A DNA stretch of 64,000 nt from CADEED01 sp035995425 (GTDB taxonomy: Bacteria; Pseudomonadota; Gammaproteobacteria; Steroidobacterales; Steroidobacteraceae). Location: contig DASYKM010000163.1 in the NCBI GenBank assembly GCA_035995425.1, forward strand, positions 1 to 64,000, read 5' to 3'. Position numbers and translations under genes: made by a program. Positions 1 through 8,092 of this stretch are shown in pieces. Position 1 is the stretch's first letter; each line of letters begins with the position of its first letter. The notes below the pieces were generated by a model. The model had not been told where the DNA came from and made no database searches. It saw only the letters and a program-made list of their open reading frames with translations.

Positions 1-87
1 CGGGTTGGGATTCTCGTGAGAAGCGCCCTCCCGGCGCCTGAATTCGACCATTTGTGCCGCTTCTCACGAGAATCCCAACCCGGTACC
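1..87. repeat. Long palindromic repeat, copy A (cut by the window edge)
   Basis: Positions 1-25 and 58-82 are perfect 25-bp reverse complements separated by a 32-nt loop. The right side continues into GGTACC, as in the copies at 4782 and 52468. The left outer end lies before the window. The repeat sits upstream of the sigma factor gene at 146. No T-tract follows the stem, so it is not a classical intrinsic terminator, although a hairpin this long could stop transcription or protect an RNA 3' end. Confidence 0.9.
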
Positions 88-145
88 CCCATTTCAAACC
101 CTCGCCGCCTGGGTCCCCTCTAATGTACGTACGAGGGAGAGACGC

Positions 146-733
146 TTGGCAGATGGTGCAACAGCCCGGATGACGATCGCTGATAAAGGCAGGGCCGACA
201 CGGTCGTCGAATTCGACGTCGCGCTCATCGAGCGCGCACGAAAGGGCGATTCACGAGCTTTCGAGCGTCTCTACCGCGATCACGTGGGACGCGTGCACGG
301 GCTCTGCCTGCGCATGACGCGCAACCCGGATCTCGCCGCCGACTGCGTCCAGGATGCCTTCATCAAGGCGTGGAAGGCACTGCCGAGATTCGAGGCGCGC
401 AGCAGCTTCTCCACCTGGTTGCACCGTATCGCGGTGAACACCGTGCTCGAAAAGCGGCGCGGGCCGTCGAACGCCGAGATAGCGGTCGAGGATCCGACCG
501 AGTACGCCGAGCCGGTCTTGAGTTTCGACTCGCCGGTGGAAGAGGAAGAGCTCGAGGCGGCGATCCAGTCGCTGCCGCAGGGCGCCCGCGACGCGCTGGT
601 GTTGTGCGGTGTGTACGGTTACGAACATTCGGAAGCCTCGGAGATGCTCGGCATCGCCGTGGGTACCTGCAAGGCACAGTTGCACCGGGCGCGCGGCCTG
701 CTGCGAGACAGATTGGAAAGAGGTGTGCGATGA
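146..733 (+). CDS. ECF-type RNA polymerase sigma factor (RpoE-like)
   Basis: This 195-residue protein has the two conserved ECF blocks. Region 2 spans about residues 38-102 and includes the RLYRDHVGRVHGLCLR and DCVQDAFIKAW stretches used for core and -10 binding. Region 4 spans about 135-188, with the helix-turn-helix around SEASEMLGIAVGTCKAQLHRAR. The TTG at 146 is preferred because a purine-rich site (GAGGGAGA, 133-140) precedes it; an in-frame ATG at 170 is the alternative. The stop overlaps the start of the anti-sigma gene (ATGA), so the two are translationally coupled. It probably directs transcription of this operon and of unseen targets under an envelope signal (inference). Confidence 0.92.
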   Translation: MADGATARMTIADKGRADTVVEFDVALIERARKGDSRAFERLYRDHVGRVHGLCLRMTRNPDLAADCVQDAFIKAWKALPRFEARSSFSTWLHRIAVNTVLEKRRGPSNAEIAVEDPTEYAEPVLSFDSPVEEEELEAAIQSLPQGARDALVLCGVYGYEHSEASEMLGIAVGTCKAQLHRARGLLRDRLERGVR

Positions 734-1278
734 CTGGCAAATCCTTTGGGCGACGCGTGAACCGGATCGATGAGCTGGCGCAGAACCTGCCGCCGGCCCG
801 CGACCTGTGGCCCGCCATCTCCGCGGCCATCGAAGCCGATCGGACGGTTGGTGCGCCACCGCACAGTGGCACGCGCCGCTCACGCTGGCTGCCCGCCGCC
901 GGAATGGCAGCGGCCATCGCACTGGTCACATTCGGCGTGTTCCTCGGCCGCGCCTTCGCGCCGGTGACGTCGACCCCCGTGGCGCAGACGCAAAATTCGC
1001 CGGACATCATCCCCGCGGTGCGGCGCGACGCGAATTACCGCAAGCAGCGCGAGTCGCTGCTGGTCGAAGTGCAGAACCGGCTCAACAAGATGCCGCCGGC
1101 CGAGCGCGACAAGGTGGGGGCCAGCCTCGCCACGCTGCGGCGCTCGATCGGTGAAATCGAAGCGGCGCTCGGACGCGATCCGGCCAACGCGCTGCTGCAA
1201 GAGTTGTTAGTGAATTCCTGCCAGGAAGAAATGCGCGCGCTGACCGCGGTGCGTGATTCCGGCAGCCAGGAGACCTAG
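730..1278 (+). CDS. Putative anti-sigma factor, single-pass membrane protein
   Basis: The 182-residue protein overlaps the sigma gene by four bases. It has a cytoplasmic N-terminal part, one hydrophobic segment at about residues 56-76 (WLPAAGMAAAIALVTFGVFL) and a charged, probably periplasmic C-terminal helical region (about 95-180). No zinc-binding HxxxCxxC motif is visible, so it is not a ZAS-type anti-sigma. The assignment rests on topology and gene order. The start is the ATG at 730; the open frame continues further upstream inside the sigma gene but nothing supports that extension. Confidence 0.75.
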   Translation: MTGKSFGRRVNRIDELAQNLPPARDLWPAISAAIEADRTVGAPPHSGTRRSRWLPAAGMAAAIALVTFGVFLGRAFAPVTSTPVAQTQNSPDIIPAVRRDANYRKQRESLLVEVQNRLNKMPPAERDKVGASLATLRRSIGEIEAALGRDPANALLQELLVNSCQEEMRALTAVRDSGSQET

Positions 1279-1282
1279 AGTC

Positions 1283-2182
1283 ATGAACGAATCCAGATAT
1301 CTGAACCGTGCCGCCTTGTTGGTCATCTGCGCACTGCCACTCGCGGCGGCGGCTGGCAGCGACTCGGTCGATCGCAAGGTCGCGGCCGACGCCAACGGCG
1401 CGGTCACCATTTCCAACGTGTCGGGCAACATCGAGGTGCGCGGCTGGGATCGCAACGAAGTGCAGGTCACCGGCCACCTCGGCAGCGGAGTCGAGCGCCT
1501 CGACGTCGAGAGCAGCGGTGGCCGCACCGTGGTCAAAGTGGTGTTGCCACGGGGCAATTCGCACGACGGCGACGCCGACATCGAAGTATCCGTGCCCAAG
1601 GGAAGCAGTGTCGAAGTCTCGGCGGTCAGTGCCGACGTGTCGTCGCGCGGCGTGCTCGGTACGCAGCGACTCAAGAGCGTGAGCGGCGAAGTCACCGCCG
1701 ACATCGCCGGTGACGATTCCGAAGTGAGCTCGGTCAGCGGCGACGTCACGGTGCGTGGCAGCGGCAAGCCGCTGTCCCTGCGCGTGACGTCGGTAAGCGG
1801 CAGCCTCGACATCACCAACACGGCAGGCAAACTCGACGTAGTCACCGTCAGTGGTGATGCGCGACTGCAGCTGGGCGATACCAGCGAGATCCGCGGCCGT
1901 ACCACTTCCGGCGACCTGGAGGTCAACGGCAAACTGACGCGCGACGGCCGTGTCGACGTGGAAGGCGTGAGCGGCGACATCACGCTGCGGCTTTCGGCGC
2001 CGGCCGGAATGTCCGCGGATATCGAATCGTTCAGCGGTGACATCACGGGCTGCCTGGCGCAGAACGTCGAGCGGGTCAGCAAGTACGGCCCCGGCACCCG
2101 ATTGAATATCCGGGCCGCCGAGCCCGGCGCCCGCCTGCGTGCGAAAACACTGTCGGGTGATATCGACATCTGCGATCGCTGA
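1283..2182 (+). CDS. DUF4097-family beta-repeat secreted protein
   Basis: The 299-residue protein has a signal peptide (ALLVICALPLAAAAGS) followed by repeated short beta-strand units with the recurring pattern VSGD(I/V), typical of the DUF4097 putative-adhesin family, which folds as a beta-helix. A ribosome-binding site (AGGAGA) precedes the ATG at 1283. It lies four bases after the anti-sigma stop and is probably the third gene of the sigma operon. In other bacteria such proteins often accompany ECF/anti-sigma pairs. The molecular function is unknown, with an envelope or surface role most likely. Confidence 0.8.
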   Translation: MNESRYLNRAALLVICALPLAAAAGSDSVDRKVAADANGAVTISNVSGNIEVRGWDRNEVQVTGHLGSGVERLDVESSGGRTVVKVVLPRGNSHDGDADIEVSVPKGSSVEVSAVSADVSSRGVLGTQRLKSVSGEVTADIAGDDSEVSSVSGDVTVRGSGKPLSLRVTSVSGSLDITNTAGKLDVVTVSGDARLQLGDTSEIRGRTTSGDLEVNGKLTRDGRVDVEGVSGDITLRLSAPAGMSADIESFSGDITGCLAQNVERVSKYGPGTRLNIRAAEPGARLRAKTLSGDIDICDR

Positions 2183-2229
2183 TCGGCGCGCCAAACCCGC
2201 GCGGCCGACATGGCTACAATGTCGGCCGC

Positions 2230-3447
2230 GTGCGTCTCATCAAATGGGTTTCGCTTGGTTTCGGTGCGATTGTCGCCCTCGTCGTGCTCGGCGTGCTGGT
2301 GGTGATCTGGCTGGTCGATCCCAACACTTTCAAATCGAACATCGAAGCGGCGGTGCGGGACGCCACCGGCCGGGAATTCACGCTGGTCGGTGACATCGAG
2401 CTCGGCTTCTTTCCGTGGCTTGCGTTGCGCACCGGCGAAGGCCATTTCGGCAACGCCCCGGGCTTCGGTGCCGAACCGATGGTGGCCTGGAAGAGCGCGC
2501 AACTCGGCGCAAAACTCTTTCCCCTGTTGAGCGGCAAGCTGGTCGCCGATCGCGTGTTGCTGAGTGGCGCGGACCTGCGCCTGGTGCGCCGCGCCGACGG
2601 CATCGCCAACTGGCAGGGCATGGGTGGCAGGAAACCGGCGGATCCGAATGCCAAACCGATGGAGATACACATCGACGGCGTCAGGATCGAAAACAGCCGC
2701 GTGTCGTTCGTCGATGAGACCGTGCCGAGGCGCATCGAGGTCACGGCCCTTAATCTAACTACCGACGAAATCGCGCCCGGCAAGCCGTTCACCGACACGG
2801 CGATCGCCGGCGTGCTGCACATGGATGGTTTCGCGGCGCAGGGCGTGCCGTTCGGCCTCGAAGTGCCCAGGGCGGTGATCCCGGAAGATTTCGCTTCGAT
2901 TGAGATGAAGGAATTCACGGCGTCACTCGGCGGTTTCGAAGCCGAAGGCGGGATTGGCGGCACGCTCGGCGAGAAACCGAGGCTCGCGGGCAAGGTAAAG
3001 ACCAACACGTTCGATCCGCGTGCGCTGCTCACTTCGGTTGGCGTCGCGCCACCGAAGACCACCGACGCGCATGCGCTCGGCAAGGTGCAGTTTTCCGGTG
3101 ACTGGGCTTTCGACGGAGGCGCGATCCGGCTCGAGCCGTTCACGCTGGAACTCGACGACACGCACTTCGCCGGATCATTCAGCCGGTCGGCCGGCGACGA
3201 GGCGGTCGGTGAGTTCCTGCTGTCGGGAACCTCGATCGATCTCGCGCGCTACATTCCACCGACCGATCCGAACAGCGAACCGTTCGTGCTTCCCACCGCC
3301 GCGTTGAAGGCGTTGCGCTTTCGCGGCGAAATAACCCTCATCCATGCGACGCTCGACGACATCGACATGAAAGGGCTGACGTTGCGCCTGGTGCTCGATG
3401 ACCAGGGCCTGCACAGCTCCTCCAGACAACCCGCGGCCACGCCATGA
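2230..3447 (+). CDS. asmA: AsmA-family protein, apparently truncated at the C terminus
   Basis: The 405-residue product starts at GTG 2230 with a transmembrane anchor (residues 8-30) and the AsmA N-terminal signature (DPNTFKSNIEAAVRDATGRE, then the LGFFPWLALR stretch). AsmA-like proteins bridge the envelope and act in lipid transport and outer-membrane homeostasis. Family members beside mutY are usually 600-750 residues. This one stops in the middle of the normal C-terminal AsmA domain, right after MKGLTLRLVLDDQG, in an unrelated 12-residue tail whose stop overlaps the mutY start (ATGA). That suggests a deletion joining the AsmA mid-region to the bases before mutY. Activity of the remaining protein is uncertain. 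Confidence 0.82.
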   Translation: MRLIKWVSLGFGAIVALVVLGVLVVIWLVDPNTFKSNIEAAVRDATGREFTLVGDIELGFFPWLALRTGEGHFGNAPGFGAEPMVAWKSAQLGAKLFPLLSGKLVADRVLLSGADLRLVRRADGIANWQGMGGRKPADPNAKPMEIHIDGVRIENSRVSFVDETVPRRIEVTALNLTTDEIAPGKPFTDTAIAGVLHMDGFAAQGVPFGLEVPRAVIPEDFASIEMKEFTASLGGFEAEGGIGGTLGEKPRLAGKVKTNTFDPRALLTSVGVAPPKTTDAHALGKVQFSGDWAFDGGAIRLEPFTLELDDTHFAGSFSRSAGDEAVGEFLLSGTSIDLARYIPPTDPNSEPFVLPTAALKALRFRGEITLIHATLDDIDMKGLTLRLVLDDQGLHSSSRQPAATP

Positions 3448-4517
3448 GCGCTTCAGTGCCAAGCATCGCGCCACGGCTGCTTGCCTGGCACGCGAAGTTC
3501 GGCCGGCACGACCTGCCCTGGCAGAAGCATCTTTGCGACGCGGGTGTTGCCTATCGCGTCTGGGTTTCGGAAATCATGCTGCAGCAGACGCAGGTGGCCA
3601 CGGTCGTTCCGTACTTCGAACGTTTCATGCAGCGATTTCCCGACGTTTGTGCGCTCGCCGACGCGCCCGCGGATGAAGTGCTGCACCTGTGGACCGGTCT
3701 CGGCTACTACGCCCGGGCGCGCAATCTGCATCGCGCGGCCCAGCTCATTCGCGATCTGCACGGTGCGGCGTTTCCGCGCACGCTCGAAGCGGCGATGGAG
3801 CTGCCGGGAGTGGGGCGCTCCACCGCAGGCGCCATCCTCGCGATCTCCGCGGGCGCGCGCCATCCGATACTCGACGGCAACGTGAAGCGCGTGCTCGCGC
3901 GGTTCTACGCGGTCGATGGTGCGATCGATGAAAACGCCACGTTGCAGAAACTCTGGCAGCTGGCCGACGACAACACGCCGCTGAAAAACGTCGCCATCTA
4001 CACGCAGGCCATCATGGATCTGGGTGCGACACTGTGTACGCGCGCGCGTCCGCGATGCGATGAGTGCCCGATCGCCGTGGATTGCCGGGCGCGCATCCAG
4101 GGTCGCCAGGGTGAATTGCCGGCGGCGAAACGCAAGCGCGCGGCGCGCAAACAAAAGCATGCCGTAATGCTGGTGGTGCGGCGGGCCTCCGAGGTGTTGC
4201 TGGTGCAACGGCCGCCGAGCGGCATCTGGGGTGGATTGTGGTGTCTGCCCGAGTTCGAGCACCGTGATGCGGCCGAAGCCTACGCCGCAGGCACGCTCGC
4301 CCATGCGAAACTCGCGCGCGCGCCGCTGCCCGACATCGAGCACAGCTTCACGCACTTCGACCTGGTGATCACGCCCGTGGTGGCGGATTGCCGCGGCGAG
4401 GCTGGGGTGCGCGAGAGCAAAACGCTGTGGTATGACCTCGATCGACCCGCGCGCGTCGGGTTGCCGGCGCCCATCAAGACCCTGCTTGGAAAGTTGTCAG
4501 AGAGAAAAGAGTCATGA
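3444..4517 (+). CDS. mutY: Adenine DNA glycosylase MutY
   Basis: This 357-residue protein removes adenine mispaired with 8-oxoguanine. Visible signatures are catalytic Glu43 in VSEIMLQQTQ, the helix-hairpin-helix LPGVGRSTAGA (about 120-130), catalytic Asp144 in ILDGNVKRV, and four cysteines C198, C205, C208 and C214 in the C-x6-C-x2-C-x5-C spacing of the [4Fe-4S] cluster. The C-terminal NUDIX-like 8-oxoG recognition domain follows (about 235-350). The gene overlaps asmA by four bases and yggX by four bases, the usual gammaproteobacterial arrangement. Confidence 0.98.
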   Translation: MSASVPSIAPRLLAWHAKFGRHDLPWQKHLCDAGVAYRVWVSEIMLQQTQVATVVPYFERFMQRFPDVCALADAPADEVLHLWTGLGYYARARNLHRAAQLIRDLHGAAFPRTLEAAMELPGVGRSTAGAILAISAGARHPILDGNVKRVLARFYAVDGAIDENATLQKLWQLADDNTPLKNVAIYTQAIMDLGATLCTRARPRCDECPIAVDCRARIQGRQGELPAAKRKRAARKQKHAVMLVVRRASEVLLVQRPPSGIWGGLWCLPEFEHRDAAEAYAAGTLAHAKLARAPLPDIEHSFTHFDLVITPVVADCRGEAGVRESKTLWYDLDRPARVGLPAPIKTLLGKLSERKES

Positions 4518-4783
4518 CGAGAATGGTTCAGTGCGTGTTGCTCAAGAAGGAAGCGCCGGGTCTCGAGCGGCTGCCGTATCCGGGCGAGCTCGGCAAACGC
4601 ATCTTCGAGAATGTTTCGAAGGAAGCCTGGCAGCAGTGGGTCAAGCACCAGGTCATGCTCATCAACGAATATCGGCTCACGCCCATCGAGCCCGCGCATC
4701 GCAAGCGCCTCGAGTTCGAGATGGAGAAGTTCTTTTTTGGCGAAGGATCCGCGGCGCCGAAGGAATTCGTCAAACCTGTTTGA
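4514..4783 (+). CDS. yggX: YggX-family Fe(II)-trafficking / oxidative-damage protection protein
   Basis: The 89-residue protein matches the small cytosolic YggX family in length and key stretches (MVQCVLLKKEAPGL with the conserved Cys, then FEMEKFFFGEG). The family protects Fe-S proteins, MutY among them, against oxidative damage. It is coupled to mutY by an ATGA overlap. Its TGA stop lies within the left outer end of the palindromic repeat at 4782, so the repeat marks the end of this operon. Confidence 0.96.
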   Translation: MTRMVQCVLLKKEAPGLERLPYPGELGKRIFENVSKEAWQQWVKHQVMLINEYRLTPIEPAHRKRLEFEMEKFFFGEGSAAPKEFVKPV

Positions 4784-4881
4784 GTGGTACCGGGTTGGGA
4801 ATCTCGTGAGAAGCCGCTCGCCCTGAAAAGGACCTCACCGCCAAACCGGCTTCTCACGAGATTCCCAACCCGGTACCACTC
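4782..4881. repeat. Long palindromic repeat, copy B
   Basis: Arms 4782-4816 and 4847-4881 are perfect 35-bp reverse complements around a 30-nt loop. The outer ends read GAGTGGTACCGGG. The copy sits exactly between the convergent genes yggX (+) and the NTF2-like gene (-), and the yggX stop is part of the arm. The arm carries GGGAATCTCG where copies A and E have GGGATTCTCG; the other arm carries the matching change, so pairing is kept. It probably acts as a bidirectional transcription barrier (inference); no T-run is present. Confidence 0.95.
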
Positions 4882-4883
4882 TC

Positions 4884-5363
4884 TTAGCGTGCGTCCACGC
4901 TGGCCGATTGCGCCTGCAGTTCGCTTTCCGGCGTGCCCGCTTCGATGGCGGCCAGGCGCCACTTGCCGCCTTCCACTTCGTAGACCTCGCGGCGCCACGA
5001 CTCCGTGTCGCCTTCGACGAGCAGGTAGTTGGCGACGGCGAGACCCTTGCGGTGCTCGACCAGGCGGAAATTCCTGACGGCGTAATAGCGGGTTGCCGCG
5101 TGATCGGCGGCGAGCTCTTTGGCGATGAACGCGCGCTTGGGCAGCGCCTTGCCCTCGCGATCCTTGGTGACGAAGTGTTCGCTGAGCAGACCTTCGTAGA
5201 ACGAGCGATCTTCGGCGAGCTTCGCCTCGGCGCGCAGCTCGGCGAGGTTACGGAAGAAATAGGCGGAGTCCGGCGCCGGAGCGCATTGCGCCCAGGTTGG
5301 CGGCTGCCAGCACACCGAAATCAGCAGAACGAGGCACGGGCGGGATCGCATGGCGCCGATCAT
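4884..5363 (-). CDS. Secreted NTF2-like (SnoaL/DUF4440-type) protein
   Basis: The 159-residue protein has a signal peptide (CLVLLISVCWQPPTWAQC) and a single alpha+beta domain with the look of the NTF2-like superfamily: FFRNLAELRAEAKLAEDRSFYEGLLSEHF, then strands ending YYAVRNFRLVEHRKGLAVANYLL and REVYEVEGGKWRLAAIEA. Such domains bind small ligands or are catalytic; nothing here shows which. The start could also be the ATG at 5351. It converges on yggX with copy B between, and copy C lies upstream. Confidence 0.68.
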   Translation of the reverse strand: MIGAMRSRPCLVLLISVCWQPPTWAQCAPAPDSAYFFRNLAELRAEAKLAEDRSFYEGLLSEHFVTKDREGKALPKRAFIAKELAADHAATRYYAVRNFRLVEHRKGLAVANYLLVEGDTESWRREVYEVEGGKWRLAAIEAGTPESELQAQSASVDAR

Positions 5364-5407
5364 AGCCGCGGCAAAGGGAGCGGCGCATCAGGGGCGCCGT
5401 CCCAGAA

Positions 5408-5503
5408 GTGGTGCCGGGGAGGGAAAAGGGGACATTCCTATTTTTCACGCAGCGCGAAAAATAGGAATGTCCCCTTTTCCCGCGAGAATCGCGACCCGGC
5501 ACC
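5408..5503. repeat. Long palindromic repeat, copy C (divergent core)
   Basis: The outer ends match the family (GTGGTGCCGGG at 5408-5418 and CCCGGCACC at 5495-5503), and the right flank still resembles the consensus (CGAGAATC..ACCCGG). The core differs: 5421-5446 and 5456-5481 are perfect 26-bp reverse complements built on AAAAGGGGACATTCC, with only a 9-nt loop. It lies 3' of the pirin gene and 5' of the NTF2-like gene, both on the minus strand. Confidence 0.88.
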
Positions 5504-5511
5504 CCGCGTAC

Positions 5512-6375
5512 CTAGAACTTCCCGGCCTGATAGTCGGCGAACGCCTGGTGGAGCTCTTCGCGCGTATTCATGACGAATGGGCCATAACGCGCCACCGGCT
5601 CGCGCAACGGACGCCCGGCAACGAGGATTGCGCGCGAGCGCGCCTCGCGGCCCTGCAGACTCACCGCGCCGCCATCACCGAGCACCGCCAGCTCCTGGGC
5701 GCGAATGGTCGCCGCTTCGCGCGACACCCCGACCGACAGGCCACCCTCGTACACGTACACGAAGGCCGAGTGGCCCACGGGCAAAGGCACGACGAAGTCC
5801 ACGCCGGCATCGAGCCGGATGTCCATGTACACCGGGTCGGTCGCCGGCTGGCGCACCGGGCCGACGCTGCCGTCGAGCTCGCCGGCGATCACCTTGACGC
5901 TCACGCCGGGGCGCTCCACGACCGGCAGCTTCTCGCCGTTGAATTCCTGGTAGTTAGGCGCGGTCATCTTGTCCTTGGCCGGCAGGTTCAACCACAGCTG
6001 GAAGCCGCGCATGCGGCCCTCGCGCTGCTCCGGCATTTCGGAGTGCACGATGCCGCGGCCCGCGGTCATCCACTGCACGGCGCCAGGCTCGAGCACGCCC
6101 TCGTTGCCGTGGTTGTCCTTGTGACGCATGCGCCCGTCGAGCATGTACGTGACCGTTTCGAAGCCACGATGCGGATGCTCCGGAAAACCGGCGATGTAAT
6201 CTTCAGCCTTGTCCGTGCCGAACTCGTCGAGCAGCAGGAACGGATCGAGGTCGGGCAGCTTGGGCTGGCCGATGACGCGCGTGAGCTTGACGCCCGCGCC
6301 GTCGGAAGCGGGCTGGCCGCGAAGCGTCTGGATGACCGCCCGCGGAATGGTGGTGAGGTTGGCTGCTGTATTCAT
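5512..6375 (-). CDS. Pirin family protein (bicupin)
   Basis: The 287-residue protein is a two-domain cupin of the pirin family. The metal-binding N-terminal cupin contains PHRGFETVTYMLDG, a following HKDNHGN and the WMTAGRGIVHSEM block. The C-terminal cupin (about 150-270) is less conserved. Pirins bind iron; several act as quercetinase-like dioxygenases or redox-sensing regulators, which cannot be told apart here. The start chosen is the ATG at 6375 (MNTAAN); an in-frame ATG at 6402 adds nine residues. Confidence 0.93.
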   Translation of the reverse strand: MNTAANLTTIPRAVIQTLRGQPASDGAGVKLTRVIGQPKLPDLDPFLLLDEFGTDKAEDYIAGFPEHPHRGFETVTYMLDGRMRHKDNHGNEGVLEPGAVQWMTAGRGIVHSEMPEQREGRMRGFQLWLNLPAKDKMTAPNYQEFNGEKLPVVERPGVSVKVIAGELDGSVGPVRQPATDPVYMDIRLDAGVDFVVPLPVGHSAFVYVYEGGLSVGVSREAATIRAQELAVLGDGGAVSLQGREARSRAILVAGRPLREPVARYGPFVMNTREELHQAFADYQAGKF

Positions 6376-6449
6376 GGTCGGCCCGAAATGGTGGCAAATC
6401 ACCGTGAATCAAGATGATAGGGTCGACGCGCCGCCAAGGGCAGGGCTCC

Positions 6450-7250
6450 ATGCACGATCGATCTTTGCGACAGTTTTTCCGCCTCACCTTTCTCATCTCC
6501 TGGGGAGTTGGCGCGTTGGCGTTGCTGCTGGGTTTGCTGACCCATGGGCGCTGGTTCGCTCCGGGTACCGCGCTTTTCATGGTCGCCGGTGCCGGCCCGA
6601 CGCTCGCGGCCTTGATCATCACCGCGCGAACGGAAGGCATCGCGGGTCTGAAGCGCTTGTTGAGACACCTTGTACCCGCAGCGCCGACGCCGGCTCTTTA
6701 TCTGCTGGCTCTTCTGGCATTTTCCGCGATCGCCGGCGCCGCCTGGTGCATGACGCCTCGCGATGTGCCCGCCTTCTTCCTGCTTCTCAGTTCCTCGGCG
6801 TTCTGGAGCATCTTGCCAGCGCAAATCGCCGTCGACACCGGACCTCTGGGCGAAGAGCTCGGTTGGCGCGGCTTCGCGCTGCCGCGGATGCTGTGCACAT
6901 CGAGTCCCTGGGCCGCGAGCATTCTGCTCGGCGTGGTCTGGACCTTGTGGCACGTGCCGGCCTTCTTTCTGCCGGAGTTGCCGCAGCGGCACATTGCATT
7001 TGCGCCGTTCGCCGTCAACACGATCGCGCTTGCCGTCATCTTCACCTGGTTCTATCTGCGCAGCGGTGGAGACCTGCTGCTCATGGTGCTGCTGCATTTC
7101 CTGGCGAATCTCGTCGCGGGGGCCTTCGGCCTTCCGCTGTGGCCCATCGCTGTGGCGAGCACATCTTTCGCATTGCTCTCCTCGTGCGATCCGCGGATGC
7201 GGGCGACGCGGCCCGGAACCACGTCAACGCAAAGCCCGCTCGCGCGTTGA
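6450..7250 (+). CDS. CPBP-family intramembrane glutamic protease/abortive-infection-like protein
   Basis: The 266-residue integral membrane protein has about seven hydrophobic segments. The CPBP (Abi) motif set is present: EELGWRGFALPR with the paired glutamates, the WTLWHVPAFF histidine motif and a final LLHFLANLVAG histidine/asparagine motif. Family members cleave proteins in the membrane (Rce1/MroQ type). The start is the ATG at 6450 rather than the in-frame ATG at 6414, whose first residues are polar. It is divergent from pirin; its stop overlaps a possible upstream start of the next gene. Confidence 0.9.
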   Translation: MHDRSLRQFFRLTFLISWGVGALALLLGLLTHGRWFAPGTALFMVAGAGPTLAALIITARTEGIAGLKRLLRHLVPAAPTPALYLLALLAFSAIAGAAWCMTPRDVPAFFLLLSSSAFWSILPAQIAVDTGPLGEELGWRGFALPRMLCTSSPWAASILLGVVWTLWHVPAFFLPELPQRHIAFAPFAVNTIALAVIFTWFYLRSGGDLLLMVLLHFLANLVAGAFGLPLWPIAVASTSFALLSSCDPRMRATRPGTTSTQSPLAR

Positions 7251-7285
7251 TGCTGGCACCGATCCCTTGCGCCGGAGAATTTCAC

Positions 7286-7984
7286 ATGCAAAACCTTGCG
7301 CGCCGCAGCGAGCGAACATCGTTCGGTTCCCTCCGTCCGGTGATTGCCTCCGGGCTCACCTGGCTCATCTGGTTCTTCGCCCTCGTCGTGCTCTGCGGCT
7401 GCAGCTCTCTTGGCACCAAGCCTCCCCGTGGCACGAATCTCACCGGTAACTGGCAATTGAATGAATCGCTGAGTCAGGACCCCCTCGCACAGATGCGGGA
7501 ACAGCGGCATGACCGGGGTGATGGCATGCGTCGCGGCGGCGGCATGCGCGGTGGTGGAATGCGCGGCGGAATGCGTCGTGGCGGAATGCCGGGTGGGCAG
7601 GGCGGAGGCTGGTCCGGCAGGGGCGACACGTCGCGACAGCGTGGCCCGGGAGCGCTCGGAGATTTTGTCGCGCGACCGCAGGAGCTCGCCATCGAGCAGA
7701 CCGCGCGCGAGCTCGATCTCAAGGCCGACGGCGCCGCGACGGAGTTCGTCTACGGAGAAAAGGTCATGGCGTCGGTGCAGAACGGCACCGCAGAGCGGGT
7801 TTCCGGATGGAAAGGCGACGAGTTCGTCGTGAAGTACAAGGTGATCGATGGGGCCACCGCGACGAGAAATTACCAACTCGCCGACAGCGGCCGGCAGATG
7901 ATCGTCACCACGCAGATCGAAGGTGGCCGGGCGCGCAAACTCGAATACCGCACGGTTTACGTGCGCAAGGCCAAAGACGGCTAG
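7286..7984 (+). CDS. Lipoprotein with a Gly/Arg/Met-rich repeat stretch
   Basis: The 232-residue protein begins with a hydrophobic segment ending in a plausible lipobox (VVLCGC). Low-complexity MRRGGGMRGGG-type repeats follow (about residues 75-105), then a soluble beta-rich region (about 125-230). The last 100 residues resemble small periplasmic proteins that open with LTGNWQLNESLS; I do not recognise a named family. An ATG at 7250, overlapping the preceding stop, is a possible longer start, but 7286 has GGAG upstream. Confidence 0.68.
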   Translation: MQNLARRSERTSFGSLRPVIASGLTWLIWFFALVVLCGCSSLGTKPPRGTNLTGNWQLNESLSQDPLAQMREQRHDRGDGMRRGGGMRGGGMRGGMRRGGMPGGQGGGWSGRGDTSRQRGPGALGDFVARPQELAIEQTARELDLKADGAATEFVYGEKVMASVQNGTAERVSGWKGDEFVVKYKVIDGATATRNYQLADSGRQMIVTTQIEGGRARKLEYRTVYVRKAKDG

Positions 7985-7995
7985 CAGGCTGTTAC

Positions 7996-8012
7996 CCCGT
8001 TAAATCAACGGG
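7996..8012 (+). terminator. Short hairpin after the lipoprotein gene
   Basis: CCCGTT and AACGGG form a perfect 6-bp stem with a 5-nt loop, 12 bases after the lipoprotein stop. No U-run follows, so this is only a possible weak terminator. Confidence 0.3.
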
Positions 8013-8028
8013 TTGAACCGGTACTTGC

Positions 8029-8057
8029 TTGACGGCCCCGCGGCCGGCCGTTCTAAT
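8029..8057 (+). promoter_or_regulatory. Sigma-70-type promoter of tRNA-Phe
   Basis: TTGACG (8029-8034) and TCTAAT (8052-8057) are separated by 17 bp and end 35 bases before the tRNA. A GC-rich inverted repeat (CCCCTCG / CGAGGGG, about 8064-8079) lies between promoter and tRNA and may sit in the leader. Confidence 0.6.
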
Positions 8058-8092
8058 ACGCGCCCCCTCGACCGAGGGGAATTTCCAACCGT

